Assembly: GCA_016792765.1 (NCBI GenBank)
Contig: JAEULD010000227.1
Location: forward strand, 1 to 45,298
DNA: 45,298 bases
Source of the DNA: Candidatus Odyssella sp.
GTDB taxonomy: Bacteria > Pseudomonadota > Alphaproteobacteria > Bin65
Direction: 5' to 3'
The position numbers and the translations under genes are program-made. Position 1 is the first letter of the stretch. Every line of letters begins with the position of its first letter. The notes under the pieces were generated by a model. That model was not told where the DNA came from. It worked only from the letters and a program-made list of their open reading frames with translations, and ran no database searches. Below, in pieces: positions 9,689 to 17,423 of this stretch.

Positions 9689-10137
9689 CCTTGCCCCCTG
9701 TCCTAATTGTCTATGACCCGAGTACCTGCCCCCTTACCAAACCATCTCCGGGGGCGCAACGGAAAAAATGAGTAAAGTTACGGGCATTATGAGTCGCCGG
9801 AATCACAACCTATTCGCGCGAATCGATTTCGATTCGTGTACGAACGGTTTTTGCTGGTTCAATATTGGAAATTTACCATATCTAATCTATTTTTCCCTCA
9901 AGAACCGCCCCAGTTGTTCTTAGACATTCATTGAGTATTGGCAAGATGACTATTATTTTTTCCCATGAATTCGCCGGAGAATTCTTGGCCGCTACTCGCG
10001 ATTTCTACGCAGCGCAGCCGCCGTTTCGACGCGAAGCCGGGGCCGATACGCCATGCCGATTTGCGGCATGACAAGGCGCGCGGCGCGGCCTAAGTCTCCG
10101 GCCGTTCCCACCAGCCCTCGACGGAGACCGCAGCGCA
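9689..10137. promoter_or_regulatory. AT-rich divergent intergenic region
   Basis: A 449-bp gene-free stretch between the divergent M23 peptidase and quinone oxidoreductase genes. About 9740-9990 is strikingly AT-rich against the surrounding GC-rich DNA, with runs such as CTATTTTTCCC and ATTATTTTTTCCC. It holds the GANTC cluster at 9791-9835. I see no convincing open reading frame, tRNA or terminator. It most likely carries promoters in both directions. Confidence 0.7.
9791..9835. promoter_or_regulatory. Cluster of four GANTC (CcrM) sites with an 18-bp inverted repeat
   Basis: GANTC occurs at 9791-9795 (GAGTC), 9800-9804 (GAATC), 9820-9824 (GAATC) and 9831-9835 (GATTC). The last two lie inside the perfect inverted repeat CGAATCGA-TT-TCGATTCG (9819-9836). 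In alphaproteobacteria CcrM methylates GANTC and GcrA reads the methylation state at cell-cycle promoters. The nearest start codon is that of the M23 peptidase, about 100 bp away on the minus strand. Confidence 0.6.
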
Positions 10138-11136
10138 ATGAACGCCCTCCCCGCCCGCATGAAAGCCATCGAGATCGCGCAGCCCGGCGGGCCCGACGTC
10201 CTGAAGCCCGGCGAGCGGCCGGTCCCCGTCCCGGGACCGGGCGAAGTGCTGATCAGGGTCGCGGCGGCGGGCGTCAACCGGCCCGACGTCGAGCAGCGCA
10301 AGGGCACCTATCCGCCGCCGCCGGGGGCCTCCGACATCCCGGGGCTCGAGATCGCCGGCACCGTCGCCGCGCTCGGGCCGGACGCCGGCGGCCTCGGCCT
10401 CGGCGACGCCGTGTGCGCACTGGTGAGCGGCGGCGGCTATGCCGAATACTGCACGGCGCCGGTGCCGCAATGCCTGCCGGTGCCCCAGGGCCTCGGCATG
10501 GTCGAAGCCGCCGCCCTGCCCGAGACGTTCTTCACCGTCTGGCAGAACGTCTTCGACCGCGCGCGCTTGAAGGGCGGCGAGACGATCCTCATCCACGGCG
10601 GCTCCTCCGGCATCGGCACCGCGGCGATCCAGATGGCCAAGGCGATGGGCGCCCGCGTGCTGGCCACGGCCGGCTCCGACGACAAATGCGCGGCGTGCGC
10701 GAAGCTCGGCGCCGACCGCACGATCAACTACAACACGCAGGATTTCGTCGAGGCCACGCTCGCCGCGACGAACAAGAAGGGCGCCGACGTGATCCTCGAC
10801 ATGGTCGGCGGCAAGTATTTCGAGCGCAACGTGGCGGCGCTCGCGATCGAAGGCCGTCTCTCGCTGATCGCGCTGCTGGGCGGCCGCGAGGCCAAGATCG
10901 ATCTCGGCATCGTGCTGCGCAAGCGGCTGACGATCGTCGGCTCGGTTCTGCGCGCACGCACGGTCTCGGAGAAGGGCGCGGTCGCCGCCTCGCTCCGCCG
11001 CGAGATCTGGCCGTTGATCGCGAGCGGCAAGATCAGGCCGGTGATCGATTCCACGTTCGCGCTGGCCGACGCCGCCAAGGCCCACGCGCGCATGGAAACG
11101 AGCGCGCATGTCGGCAAGATCGTGCTGACGGTCTAG
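10138..11136 (+). CDS. NAD(P)H quinone oxidoreductase, PIG3-like (zinc-free MDR)
   Basis: A 332-residue medium-chain dehydrogenase/reductase. The N-terminal GroES-like part (MKAIEIAQPGGPDVLK, GVNRPDVEQRKGTYPPP, PGLEIAGTV) has the quinone oxidoreductase / PIG3 signatures and lacks zinc-ligand cysteines. The Rossmann domain has IHGGSSGIGTAAIQMAK for NAD(P)H. VLDMVGG and the GSVLRART segment are also typical. It would reduce quinones or other electrophilic carbonyls in the cytoplasm. The gene ends 4 bp inside the convergent cytochrome gene, with stop codons overlapping on opposite strands. Confidence 0.92.
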   Translation: MNALPARMKAIEIAQPGGPDVLKPGERPVPVPGPGEVLIRVAAAGVNRPDVEQRKGTYPPPPGASDIPGLEIAGTVAALGPDAGGLGLGDAVCALVSGGGYAEYCTAPVPQCLPVPQGLGMVEAAALPETFFTVWQNVFDRARLKGGETILIHGGSSGIGTAAIQMAKAMGARVLATAGSDDKCAACAKLGADRTINYNTQDFVEATLAATNKKGADVILDMVGGKYFERNVAALAIEGRLSLIALLGGREAKIDLGIVLRKRLTIVGSVLRARTVSEKGAVAASLRREIWPLIASGKIRPVIDSTFALADAAKAHARMETSAHVGKIVLTV

Positions 11137-11399
11137 CGCGCCGGAGCGGCGCTCTCGAAATAGCGGATCAGGGCGGCGCGCTGATCGGCGTCGCCGCCGT
11201 GATGGCGCCGGAGGAACGCCTCCCAGCGCTCGCGCCGCGCCTCCGGGGCGAGATTCGCGAAGCGCCGCGCGATCGGCGCGGAATTCGCGTGGCATTCGGC
11301 GCAGGCGCGGCGGTAGACGTCCGCTCCAACCTCTTCGGCGCGCCCCGGCAGCGCGGCCGCCGCCGCGGCAAACAGAACTGCTGCCCATGCTCGAAGCAT
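11133..11399 (-). CDS. Small c-type cytochrome (single CxxCH), exported
   Basis: 88 residues: a Sec signal peptide (MLRAWAAVLFAAAAAALPGRA) and a mature part of about 67 residues with one heme-attachment motif, CAECH. No methionine follows the heme motif, so a Met sixth ligand is not available. A downstream histidine pair (RRHHGG) or an open site is possible. Start chosen at ATG 11399, since it has a near-perfect AAGGAGGAA ribosome site and gives the signal peptide. A 25-residue in-frame extension upstream lacks both. It is a periplasmic electron carrier or heme sensor, partner unknown. Confidence 0.8.
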   Translation of the reverse strand: MLRAWAAVLFAAAAAALPGRAEEVGADVYRRACAECHANSAPIARRFANLAPEARRERWEAFLRRHHGGDADQRAALIRYFESAAPAR

Positions 11400-11535
11400 T
11401 CCGTTCCTCCTTTCGGGCCGCGGTCCGGGCCGGCCCGACGCACGGATACATGCGCCAAACCCGCGCGCGCGCAACGAGCACGATGTCCCGGCCGGTCGAT
11501 CGTCGGGCCGAATCGCTTTCGGCCGCGCGGCCGCG

Positions 11536-12540
11536 CTACAGCATGACCGCGACGACGACGGCTGCGAGAAACGCGGTCTCGGCCACCATCAGCGCGACCG
11601 GCCGCCAGCCGAGCTTGCCCAGCGCGGCGAGCGAGGTCTTCATGCCGAGCGCCGCGATCGCGATCACGAGGCACCAGCGCGAGGCGTGGTTGAGGTAGTC
11701 GGCCGCCGCCTTCGGCACGATGCCGGCGCTGCTCGCCGCGGCGAATGCGACGAACGCAACGAGGAACCACGGCAGCATGAGCCCGCGCCGCGCGCCCTCG
11801 CCGCCCGGGCTGCGATAGACCAGGGCCAGGGTCGCCACGACCGGCACCAGCAGCGCGACGCGCATCAGCTTCGAGATCGTCGCGACGTCGCCGGCCGTGG
11901 TGGAGACGCTGTAGCCGGCGCCCACGACCTGGGCCACGTCGTGGATCGTGGCGCCGAGCAGGAATCCGAGATCCGCGTCGCCCAGGCCCAGAACGCCCAT
12001 CAGCGGCGGATAGATCACCATCGCCGCCGTGCTGAGCGTGGTGACGCCGATCACGGCGAAGATCGTGTCGCGCTCGGTATTGGCGTGCTTCGGCAGCACC
12101 GACGCGATCGCGAGCGCCGCCGAGGCGCCGCAGATCGCGACCGCGCCGCCGGTGAGGATGCCGAACTGCGCCGATTGGCGGAACGCCCGCGCCGCGGCCA
12201 TGCCGAGCAGGATCGTCGCCGCGACCGCGGCGCAGGTGACGAGCGGCGCGCGCCAGCCCAGCGCGGCGAGCTGATCGACGCTGATGCGGAACCCGAGCAG
12301 CGCCACGCCCAGCCGCAGCACCGTGCGCGCGGCGAAATCGATGCCGCGCGCGCACCGCCCCTCTTGCGAGAGGAAATGGAAGGCCATGCCGATCAGCAGC
12401 GCGAACAGCATGACGGGGCCGCCGTAATGCTCGCTCAGGAACGTCGAAGCCATCGCGATCACGGCGGCCACGGCGACGCCGGGAAACACGCGCGCCGCCG
12501 CCGCTGCCGGCGTGGATTTTCCCGGCGCGTTCACGGTCAT
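11536..12540 (-). CDS. YeiH / UPF0324 family membrane protein (putative sulfate exporter family)
   Basis: A 334-residue inner-membrane protein with about ten hydrophobic helices. Family phrases are FALLIGMAFHFLS, RLGVALLGFRIS, GGAVAICGASAALAI and LGATIHDVAQVVGAGYSVS, the last containing the conserved His-Asp. The family is annotated as putative sulfate exporter, but the substrate is rarely proven. ATG 12540 is chosen because the upstream 28 codons look non-coding. It is divergent from the GntR gene and shares the region holding the TGTCTAGACA palindrome, 138 bp from its own start, so coregulation is possible but not shown. Confidence 0.88.
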   Translation of the reverse strand: MTVNAPGKSTPAAAAARVFPGVAVAAVIAMASTFLSEHYGGPVMLFALLIGMAFHFLSQEGRCARGIDFAARTVLRLGVALLGFRISVDQLAALGWRAPLVTCAAVAATILLGMAAARAFRQSAQFGILTGGAVAICGASAALAIASVLPKHANTERDTIFAVIGVTTLSTAAMVIYPPLMGVLGLGDADLGFLLGATIHDVAQVVGAGYSVSTTAGDVATISKLMRVALLVPVVATLALVYRSPGGEGARRGLMLPWFLVAFVAFAAASSAGIVPKAAADYLNHASRWCLVIAIAALGMKTSLAALGKLGWRPVALMVAETAFLAAVVVAVML

Positions 12541-12677
12541 GGCGCAGAAATCCCGCGCGCGCACCGCAGCACGATCGGGATGCGCACCCGCCCCGGCCGG
12601 ATCATGACGTCTCCCTCGCCGCATGCCGCGGATCGTCCGGACCGTATCCGGTTTACTTCCGCGGCGTCTTGTATTAA

Positions 12678-12687
12678 TGTCTAGACA
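12678..12687. promoter_or_regulatory. Perfect palindrome TGTCTAGACA, likely GntR/HutC operator
   Basis: TGTCTAGACA fits the GT-N-TA-N-AC core known for operators of the HutC subfamily of GntR regulators. A further TTGT half-site lies at 12669-12672, so CTTGT...ACAAG frames the element. It sits 20 bp before the GTG of a HutC-type regulator, which suggests autorepression of the operon starting there. Confidence 0.75.
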
Positions 12688-12707
12688 AGAAGCGAGGGTA
12701 TTCGCGC

Positions 12708-13454
12708 GTGCGCCTCGACGTCAAGCTTCCCACCGAGAGCAGACTCGCGCCCGGCGCCGTCGACCGGTCGTCGCCGCTGCCGCTCTACGCGCAGATCGCG
12801 CGCCGGCTCGTGGCGGAAATCTCGCTGAGCGCCGCCGAGACCCGGTTCTGCGGCGACGAGGAAGTGGCCGCGCGCTTCGACGTGAGCCGCATGACGGCGC
12901 GGCAGGCGATCAAGCAGCTCGTCGACGAGGGCTTCCTGCGCCGCGTGAAGGGCATCGGCACCTTCGTGGCCGCCGGCAAGATCGAAGAGCGCTCGCTCGC
13001 CAGCTTCTTCGACGGCTCGGCGAGCGGCGGCCGGCCGATGACCGCGCGCGTGCTGACGATGGGCAACGAGCCCCGCGCCGACGTGCCGCCCGATCCGGCG
13101 CTCGGCCCGGCCGTCACCTATATCGAGCGGCTGCGCTTCGTGGGCGTCGTGCCGATCGTGCTCGATCACCGCTACCTGCCGCGGCGCCTCGCCCGCCGGC
13201 TCAAGCGGTCCGACGCGGAGAAGCACTCGCTGCTCGACTGCCTCAAGGAAACCGTGACGCTCGACCGCGTCGAGATGCAGGTCGAAGCCGTCGGCGCCGA
13301 CGCCGCGAGCGCGCGCCATCTCCGCATCCTGCCCGGCGAGCCCGCGCTCGTCCGCCATCTGCGCTACGTCGCCAGGGACGGCGCGGTCGTCATGTCCGGC
13401 CGCTCGATCTACCGCGGCGACGTCGTGCGCTACAGTTTCAGCGTTCCGCTTTGA
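12708..13454 (+). CDS. GntR family transcriptional regulator, HutC/UTRA type
   Basis: 248 residues. The winged helix-turn-helix is at about 23-95 (PLYAQIARRLVAEI, RFDVSRMTARQAIKQLVDEG, GIGTFVA). A UTRA ligand-binding domain follows (about 110-245), with YIERLRFVGVVPIVLDHRYLP and the closing SGRSIYRGDVVRYSFSV. UTRA regulators bind a small effector, often the substrate of the operon they control. First gene of a co-directional run of ten genes with gaps of 30 bp or less or overlaps. The start is GTG, with GAGGG upstream. It presumably represses this transporter/enzyme operon through the palindrome at 12678. Confidence 0.93.
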   Translation: MRLDVKLPTESRLAPGAVDRSSPLPLYAQIARRLVAEISLSAAETRFCGDEEVAARFDVSRMTARQAIKQLVDEGFLRRVKGIGTFVAAGKIEERSLASFFDGSASGGRPMTARVLTMGNEPRADVPPDPALGPAVTYIERLRFVGVVPIVLDHRYLPRRLARRLKRSDAEKHSLLDCLKETVTLDRVEMQVEAVGADAASARHLRILPGEPALVRHLRYVARDGAVVMSGRSIYRGDVVRYSFSVPL

Positions 13455-13484
13455 TCCGGTTCCAATCAGCGAGAGGGGGCTACC

Positions 13485-14642
13485 ATGAAACGGCGTGAAT
13501 TTCTCATCGGTGCGGGCGGCGCGGCCGCCGCGGCGGCCCTTCCGGGCGCGCTGCGCGCGCAGGCCGCGACGGTCAAGATCGGCACGATCCTGTCGATCAC
13601 CGGCCCGGGCGCGTTCCTCGGCGATCACATGAAGCGCGGCATGGAGCTGGCGATCGAGGAGATCAACGCCAAGGGCGGCGTCGACGGCAAGAAGATCGAG
13701 TGGGTGTTCTACGACGCCGAGACGCAGAGCTCGCGCGGCGTCACCGCCACGCGCCGCCTCGTCGAGCAGGACAAGGTCGACATCATCGTCGGCGGCGGCA
13801 ACGCCAGCGGCATCGCGCTGGCGATGGTGCCGATCACGGAGCGCGCCGGCATGCCCTTCATCTCGACCGAGGGCAGCATGCAGATCGTGAACCCGGTCGC
13901 GCAGCGCAAGTGGACGTTCAAGAGCACGATCGACGACGACCAGATTCTCGAAGTCGCCGCGGATTTCTGGGAGAAGCGCGGCATCAAGTCCGTATGCCTG
14001 CTCGCCGACAGCTCGGGCTTCGGCGCCTCGGCCAAGGAGCAGCTCGAGAAGGTGGCGCCGAAGCGCGGCCTCAAGGTTCTGTACGAATCGTTCAACCCCG
14101 GCGACACCGACCTCACGCCGCAGCTCACGCGCATCAAGAACAGCGACGCCAAGGCGATCCTGTGCTGGACGATCACGCCGAGCGGCGTCGTGTTCCTGAA
14201 GCAGGCCAAGCAGCTCGGCCTCGGCGATCGCGCGATCATGCACAGCTACGGCTTCGTCGACGACCGCTACATGAAGCTGGCCGAGGGCGCCGCCGAGGGC
14301 ACGTTCCTGATGAGCGTGAAGTTCCCGGTCGGCGCCGACCTGCCCGACAGCGATCCGGTCAAGGCGCGCATCGCCGACCTCACCAAGCGCTACGAGACGC
14401 GCTTCAAGCAGGCGCCGAACCAGTTCGTCGCGCAGACCTACGACGCGATCAACCTCGCCGCGCTCGCGCTCAAGGGCAGCGGCGGCGACAAGGAGAAGAT
14501 CCGCGCGGCCATAGAAGGCATCAAGAACTACCCGGGCGTGGGCGGCACGTTCAGCTTCGCCGCCGACAAGCATTCGGGGCTGTCCAAGGCCGACGGCTGC
14601 GTGATCACCTGGAAGGACAACCGCTGGCGCCTCGCCGCCTGA
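13485..14642 (+). CDS. ABC transporter substrate-binding protein, LivK-like (branched-chain amino acid type)
   Basis: 385 residues with a Tat-type leader (MKRREFLIGAGGAAAAAALPG...ALRAQA) and a type I periplasmic-binding fold. VKIGTILSITGPGAFLGD, MKRGMELAIEEINAKGGVDGK and FYDAETQSSRGVTATRRLV are family marks. It feeds the LivHMGF transporter encoded further down the operon. The group takes up branched-chain amino acids but also amides, urea and aromatic acids, so the ligand cannot be named. The 30-bp gap to the regulator contains the ribosome site GAGAGGGGG. Confidence 0.93.
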   Translation: MKRREFLIGAGGAAAAAALPGALRAQAATVKIGTILSITGPGAFLGDHMKRGMELAIEEINAKGGVDGKKIEWVFYDAETQSSRGVTATRRLVEQDKVDIIVGGGNASGIALAMVPITERAGMPFISTEGSMQIVNPVAQRKWTFKSTIDDDQILEVAADFWEKRGIKSVCLLADSSGFGASAKEQLEKVAPKRGLKVLYESFNPGDTDLTPQLTRIKNSDAKAILCWTITPSGVVFLKQAKQLGLGDRAIMHSYGFVDDRYMKLAEGAAEGTFLMSVKFPVGADLPDSDPVKARIADLTKRYETRFKQAPNQFVAQTYDAINLAALALKGSGGDKEKIRAAIEGIKNYPGVGGTFSFAADKHSGLSKADGCVITWKDNRWRLAA

Positions 14643-14667
14643 GGCCCCGCCGCGAAGGAGAAGCGCC

Positions 14668-15588
14668 ATGTCCGCCGTCGCCGCGTCGCTGCTCGACCAG
14701 CCCGAGGTCCGCTTTCCGCTCGATCTCTCGGTCCGCATCCCGAAGATCCGCGAGCTCTACCGCTCCGCGATCAAGAACCAGTGGGACCCGCAGACCGCGA
14801 TCGAATGGGACCAGCTCGACCTCCGGCCGTTCACGCAGAAGCAGCTCGAAGCCGCCCGGCTCTACTGGAGCCGGCGCGCCTGGGGCGAGTACGGCGCCAT
14901 TTCGGAGAGCCCGGCCCTGCAGATCCGCTTCTGCCAGGAGCGGCATCCGCCGGACATGCGCTTCTTCTTCACGATCCGCACGCAGGAGGAATCGCGCCAC
15001 GCGGAAGTCTGCTACCTGATGGCCGAGAAGCTCGGCGGCTACGTCAAGGAGCCGGTGCAGTCGGCGTACCAGGGCTCGGTCTCGACGCACGGCGTGCGCA
15101 AGATGGCGCTCGATCCGGCGATCACGCTCGAAGCGATCGTCGCCAGCCTCGTCTGCGCGGCCGAGGAGATCGCGTTCGACGTGTTCGACCACCTCATCAA
15201 GATCACCAAGAATCCGATCGCCAACAAGATCCAGCGCCTCGTGATGCGCGACGAGGTGCGCCACTGCGCGTTCGGCTGGGCCTACATGGAGCGGCGCGCG
15301 CCGGAGATGTCGAAGAAGGAGCTCGCCGTCGTCGAGGAAGCCGTCGTCACGATGATCGAGAAGGTGGAGCTCAACGGCTATCACAGCGCCTGGCTGGCGC
15401 CGGACAGCCCGGCCTCGCGCGCCGAGGTGGAAGCCGACCGGCTCACCTACGAGGCCGGGCTCGGCGCCACCACCGAAGAGCTGGAGAAGCCCGTCTTCGT
15501 CGCCAGCGTGAAGCGCATCCGCAAGCAGATGGAGCCGTGGGGCTTCACGCTGAAGCCGTTCTTCCACCCCAAGCTCGGAACGATCTGA
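14668..15588 (+). CDS. Ferritin-like diiron protein, copy A (ligands complete)
   Basis: A 306-residue, mostly alpha-helical protein with no signal peptide. Four ferritin-type ligand motifs stand in order: E74 (AWGEYGA), E108xxH111 (QEESRHAEV), E166/E167 (CAAEEIAFD) and E196xxH199 (RDEVRHCAFGW). That is a full carboxylate-bridged diiron set as in ferritin-like oxygenases. I do not recognise a named enzyme. Its position in a transporter/amidase operon suggests an oxygenase acting on the imported compound. The next gene is a paralogue of equal length that overlaps the stop of this one. Electron-transfer partners are not encoded nearby. Confidence 0.82.
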   Translation: MSAVAASLLDQPEVRFPLDLSVRIPKIRELYRSAIKNQWDPQTAIEWDQLDLRPFTQKQLEAARLYWSRRAWGEYGAISESPALQIRFCQERHPPDMRFFFTIRTQEESRHAEVCYLMAEKLGGYVKEPVQSAYQGSVSTHGVRKMALDPAITLEAIVASLVCAAEEIAFDVFDHLIKITKNPIANKIQRLVMRDEVRHCAFGWAYMERRAPEMSKKELAVVEEAVVTMIEKVELNGYHSAWLAPDSPASRAEVEADRLTYEAGLGATTEELEKPVFVASVKRIRKQMEPWGFTLKPFFHPKLGTI

Positions 15589-16523
15589 TGGTTTCCGTCA
15601 CGGCCGCGCGCCTCGACCGGCGCCGCATGCCGCCGCTCGTGGAGCGGCGCTTCCCGCTGCATCTCGAGCCGAAATTCGTCAGCATCCGCTCGCTCTACGA
15701 AGCGGCCAAGAAAGGCCGCTGGGATCCGGAGCGCAACATTCCGTGGGCGAAGTTCGACCGCGGCGCCTACGCCAAGGACGCGCTCGCCGCGGCGGCGCTC
15801 TCCTGGAGCCGGCGGGCCTGGACCGAATACGGCGGCATGCCGGAGACGCCCGCGATCCTCATCCGCATCTGCCTCGAGCACAACGGCGAGAGCGACCCCA
15901 AGATGTTCCTGACGGTGCGCGGCACCGAGGAGGCCTGGCACGTCGAGTGCTGCTGGCGCTTCGCGGAACTGGCGGGCGGCTATCGCCAGGCGCCGGCGAA
16001 CCCGGCCTATGCCGAGCTGTTCAACCAGGGCTTCCACCGCAAGGCGTTCGACCCGTCGGTCATCGTCGACGCCTACATCGCCGCGCACGTCGCGGTGCAG
16101 GACGGGATCGACCTCGAGCTCTACCGCAGCCACCTGCGCCATGCGACCGACCCCGTCGCCGGCGCGATCCTGAAGCGGCTCGTGCAGGACAAGGAGCGCC
16201 ACGTGACGTTCGGCTGGGTCTATCTCGCCGAGCGCGCGAAGGAATGGACCCCGGCCGTGCGCGCGGAGATCGTCGGCGAGATCGAGCACGTGATCGCCGA
16301 CCTCGAGCTCGCGGGCTATCACTGCGCGTGGCTCGTGCCCGGCGACGCGGCGGCGGAGATCGTCGCCGCCGACGAGGCGACGCGCGCGGCCGGGCTCGGC
16401 GCATCGAGCGTGGCCGAGGAAACGGCCGTGCTGAAGCAGTGGTTCGCGGAGGCGCGCGCCGCCTTCGCCGGCCTCGGCCTCGAGCCGCGCGGATTCGAGC
16501 ACCCGCGGCTCGGCCGCGTCTGA
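15588..16523 (+). CDS. Ferritin-like protein, copy B (diiron ligands partly lost)
   Basis: 311 residues, a clear paralogue of the preceding protein along its whole length (shared LEPKF/IRSLY, WSRRAW-EYG, GYH-AWL, HPKLG/HPRLG). E80 and E115xxH118 are kept. Copy A's E166-E167 pair aligns with D172-G173, and the last ExxH reads K202xxH205 (QDKERHVTFGW), so a normal diiron site is unlikely. It is coupled to copy A by a TGATG stop/start overlap. Best reading is the structural or regulatory half of a heteromer. The family pattern of catalytic plus degenerate ferritin-like subunits is known from PaaA/PaaC and methane monooxygenase. The pairing itself is inferred. Confidence 0.8.
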   Translation: MVSVTAARLDRRRMPPLVERRFPLHLEPKFVSIRSLYEAAKKGRWDPERNIPWAKFDRGAYAKDALAAAALSWSRRAWTEYGGMPETPAILIRICLEHNGESDPKMFLTVRGTEEAWHVECCWRFAELAGGYRQAPANPAYAELFNQGFHRKAFDPSVIVDAYIAAHVAVQDGIDLELYRSHLRHATDPVAGAILKRLVQDKERHVTFGWVYLAERAKEWTPAVRAEIVGEIEHVIADLELAGYHCAWLVPGDAAAEIVAADEATRAAGLGASSVAEETAVLKQWFAEARAAFAGLGLEPRGFEHPRLGRV

Positions 16524-16530
16524 TCCGGCG

Positions 16531-17412
16531 ATGGATGGGAGCCAGCTCCTCCAGCTCGTCGCCAGCGGGCTGGTCACCGGCAGCATCTACGCCCTCGTGG
16601 CGCTCGGCTTCACGGTGATCTTCAAGAGCACCGACGCGATCAACTTCGCGCAGGGCGAATGGGTGATGGCGGGCGGCATGATCGGCGCGTTCCTGCACGC
16701 CAGCTTCGGCCTCGCGCCGCTGCTGCTGCTGCCGGTCTGCGCCGCGGCGGTCGCGCTGATCGGGCTCGTGTCGGAGCGGCTGGCGATCCATCCGCTCAAG
16801 GCGCCGACGCCGATGCTGCTGACGCTGATCACGATCGCGGTCGCGATCACGACGCGGGCCGCGATCACGCTCGTGCTCGGCAAGGCGCCGGCCGGGCTGC
16901 CGAGCTTCAGCGGCAGCGAGAACGTCGCGGTGTTCGGCGCCACGCTGCCGCCGCAGGCGCTGTGGGTGTTCGGCATCACGCTTCTCGTGATGATCGGCAC
17001 GCACTACTTCTTCCAGCGCAGCCTGCTCGGGCGCGCGATGCGCGCGGCGGCGGCCGACCGCGAGGCGGCCGGCCTCGTCGGCATCAACGTTTCGCGCATG
17101 GCGATGTGGTCGTTCGTCATCGCCGCCGCGATCGGCGCCGTGGCCGGGCTCATCATCACGCCGCTCACGCTCACCTCGGTGAACGCCGGGCTGATGCTGG
17201 GCTTCAAGGGCTTCAGCGCCGCGATGCTCGGCGGCCTCGGCAATCTGCACGGCGCGCTGCTCGGCGGGCTCGTGCTCGGGCTGCTCGAATCGCTCTCGGC
17301 CGGGCTGCTGTCGTCGCAGTTCAAGGACGCGGTCGCGTTCGTCGTGCTGCTCGTCGTCCTGTTCCTGCGGCCCGCCGGCCTGCTCGGGCGCGCCTCCACC
17401 GAGCGGGCCTGA
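16531..17412 (+). CDS. livH: Branched-chain amino acid-type ABC permease LivH
   Basis: 293 residues with about eight transmembrane helices. The start LLQLVASGLVTGSIYALVALGFTVIFKSTDAINFAQGE is the LivH family N-terminus in type and order. GFKGFSAAMLGGLGNLHGALLGG near the C-terminus is the motif that contacts the ATPases. Forms the inner-membrane channel with LivM. Seven bp after the ferritin-like copy B, so the enzymes and transporter are one transcription unit. Confidence 0.94.
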   Translation: MDGSQLLQLVASGLVTGSIYALVALGFTVIFKSTDAINFAQGEWVMAGGMIGAFLHASFGLAPLLLLPVCAAAVALIGLVSERLAIHPLKAPTPMLLTLITIAVAITTRAAITLVLGKAPAGLPSFSGSENVAVFGATLPPQALWVFGITLLVMIGTHYFFQRSLLGRAMRAAAADREAAGLVGINVSRMAMWSFVIAAAIGAVAGLIITPLTLTSVNAGLMLGFKGFSAAMLGGLGNLHGALLGGLVLGLLESLSAGLLSSQFKDAVAFVVLLVVLFLRPAGLLGRASTERA

Positions 17413-17423
17413 GGAGCGCTTGC

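Noticed and set aside
12541..12624. N-terminal extension of the YeiH-like protein to 12624
   Set aside because: The extra 28 residues are Arg/His-rich and unlike the family, and ATG 12540 gives a normal length.
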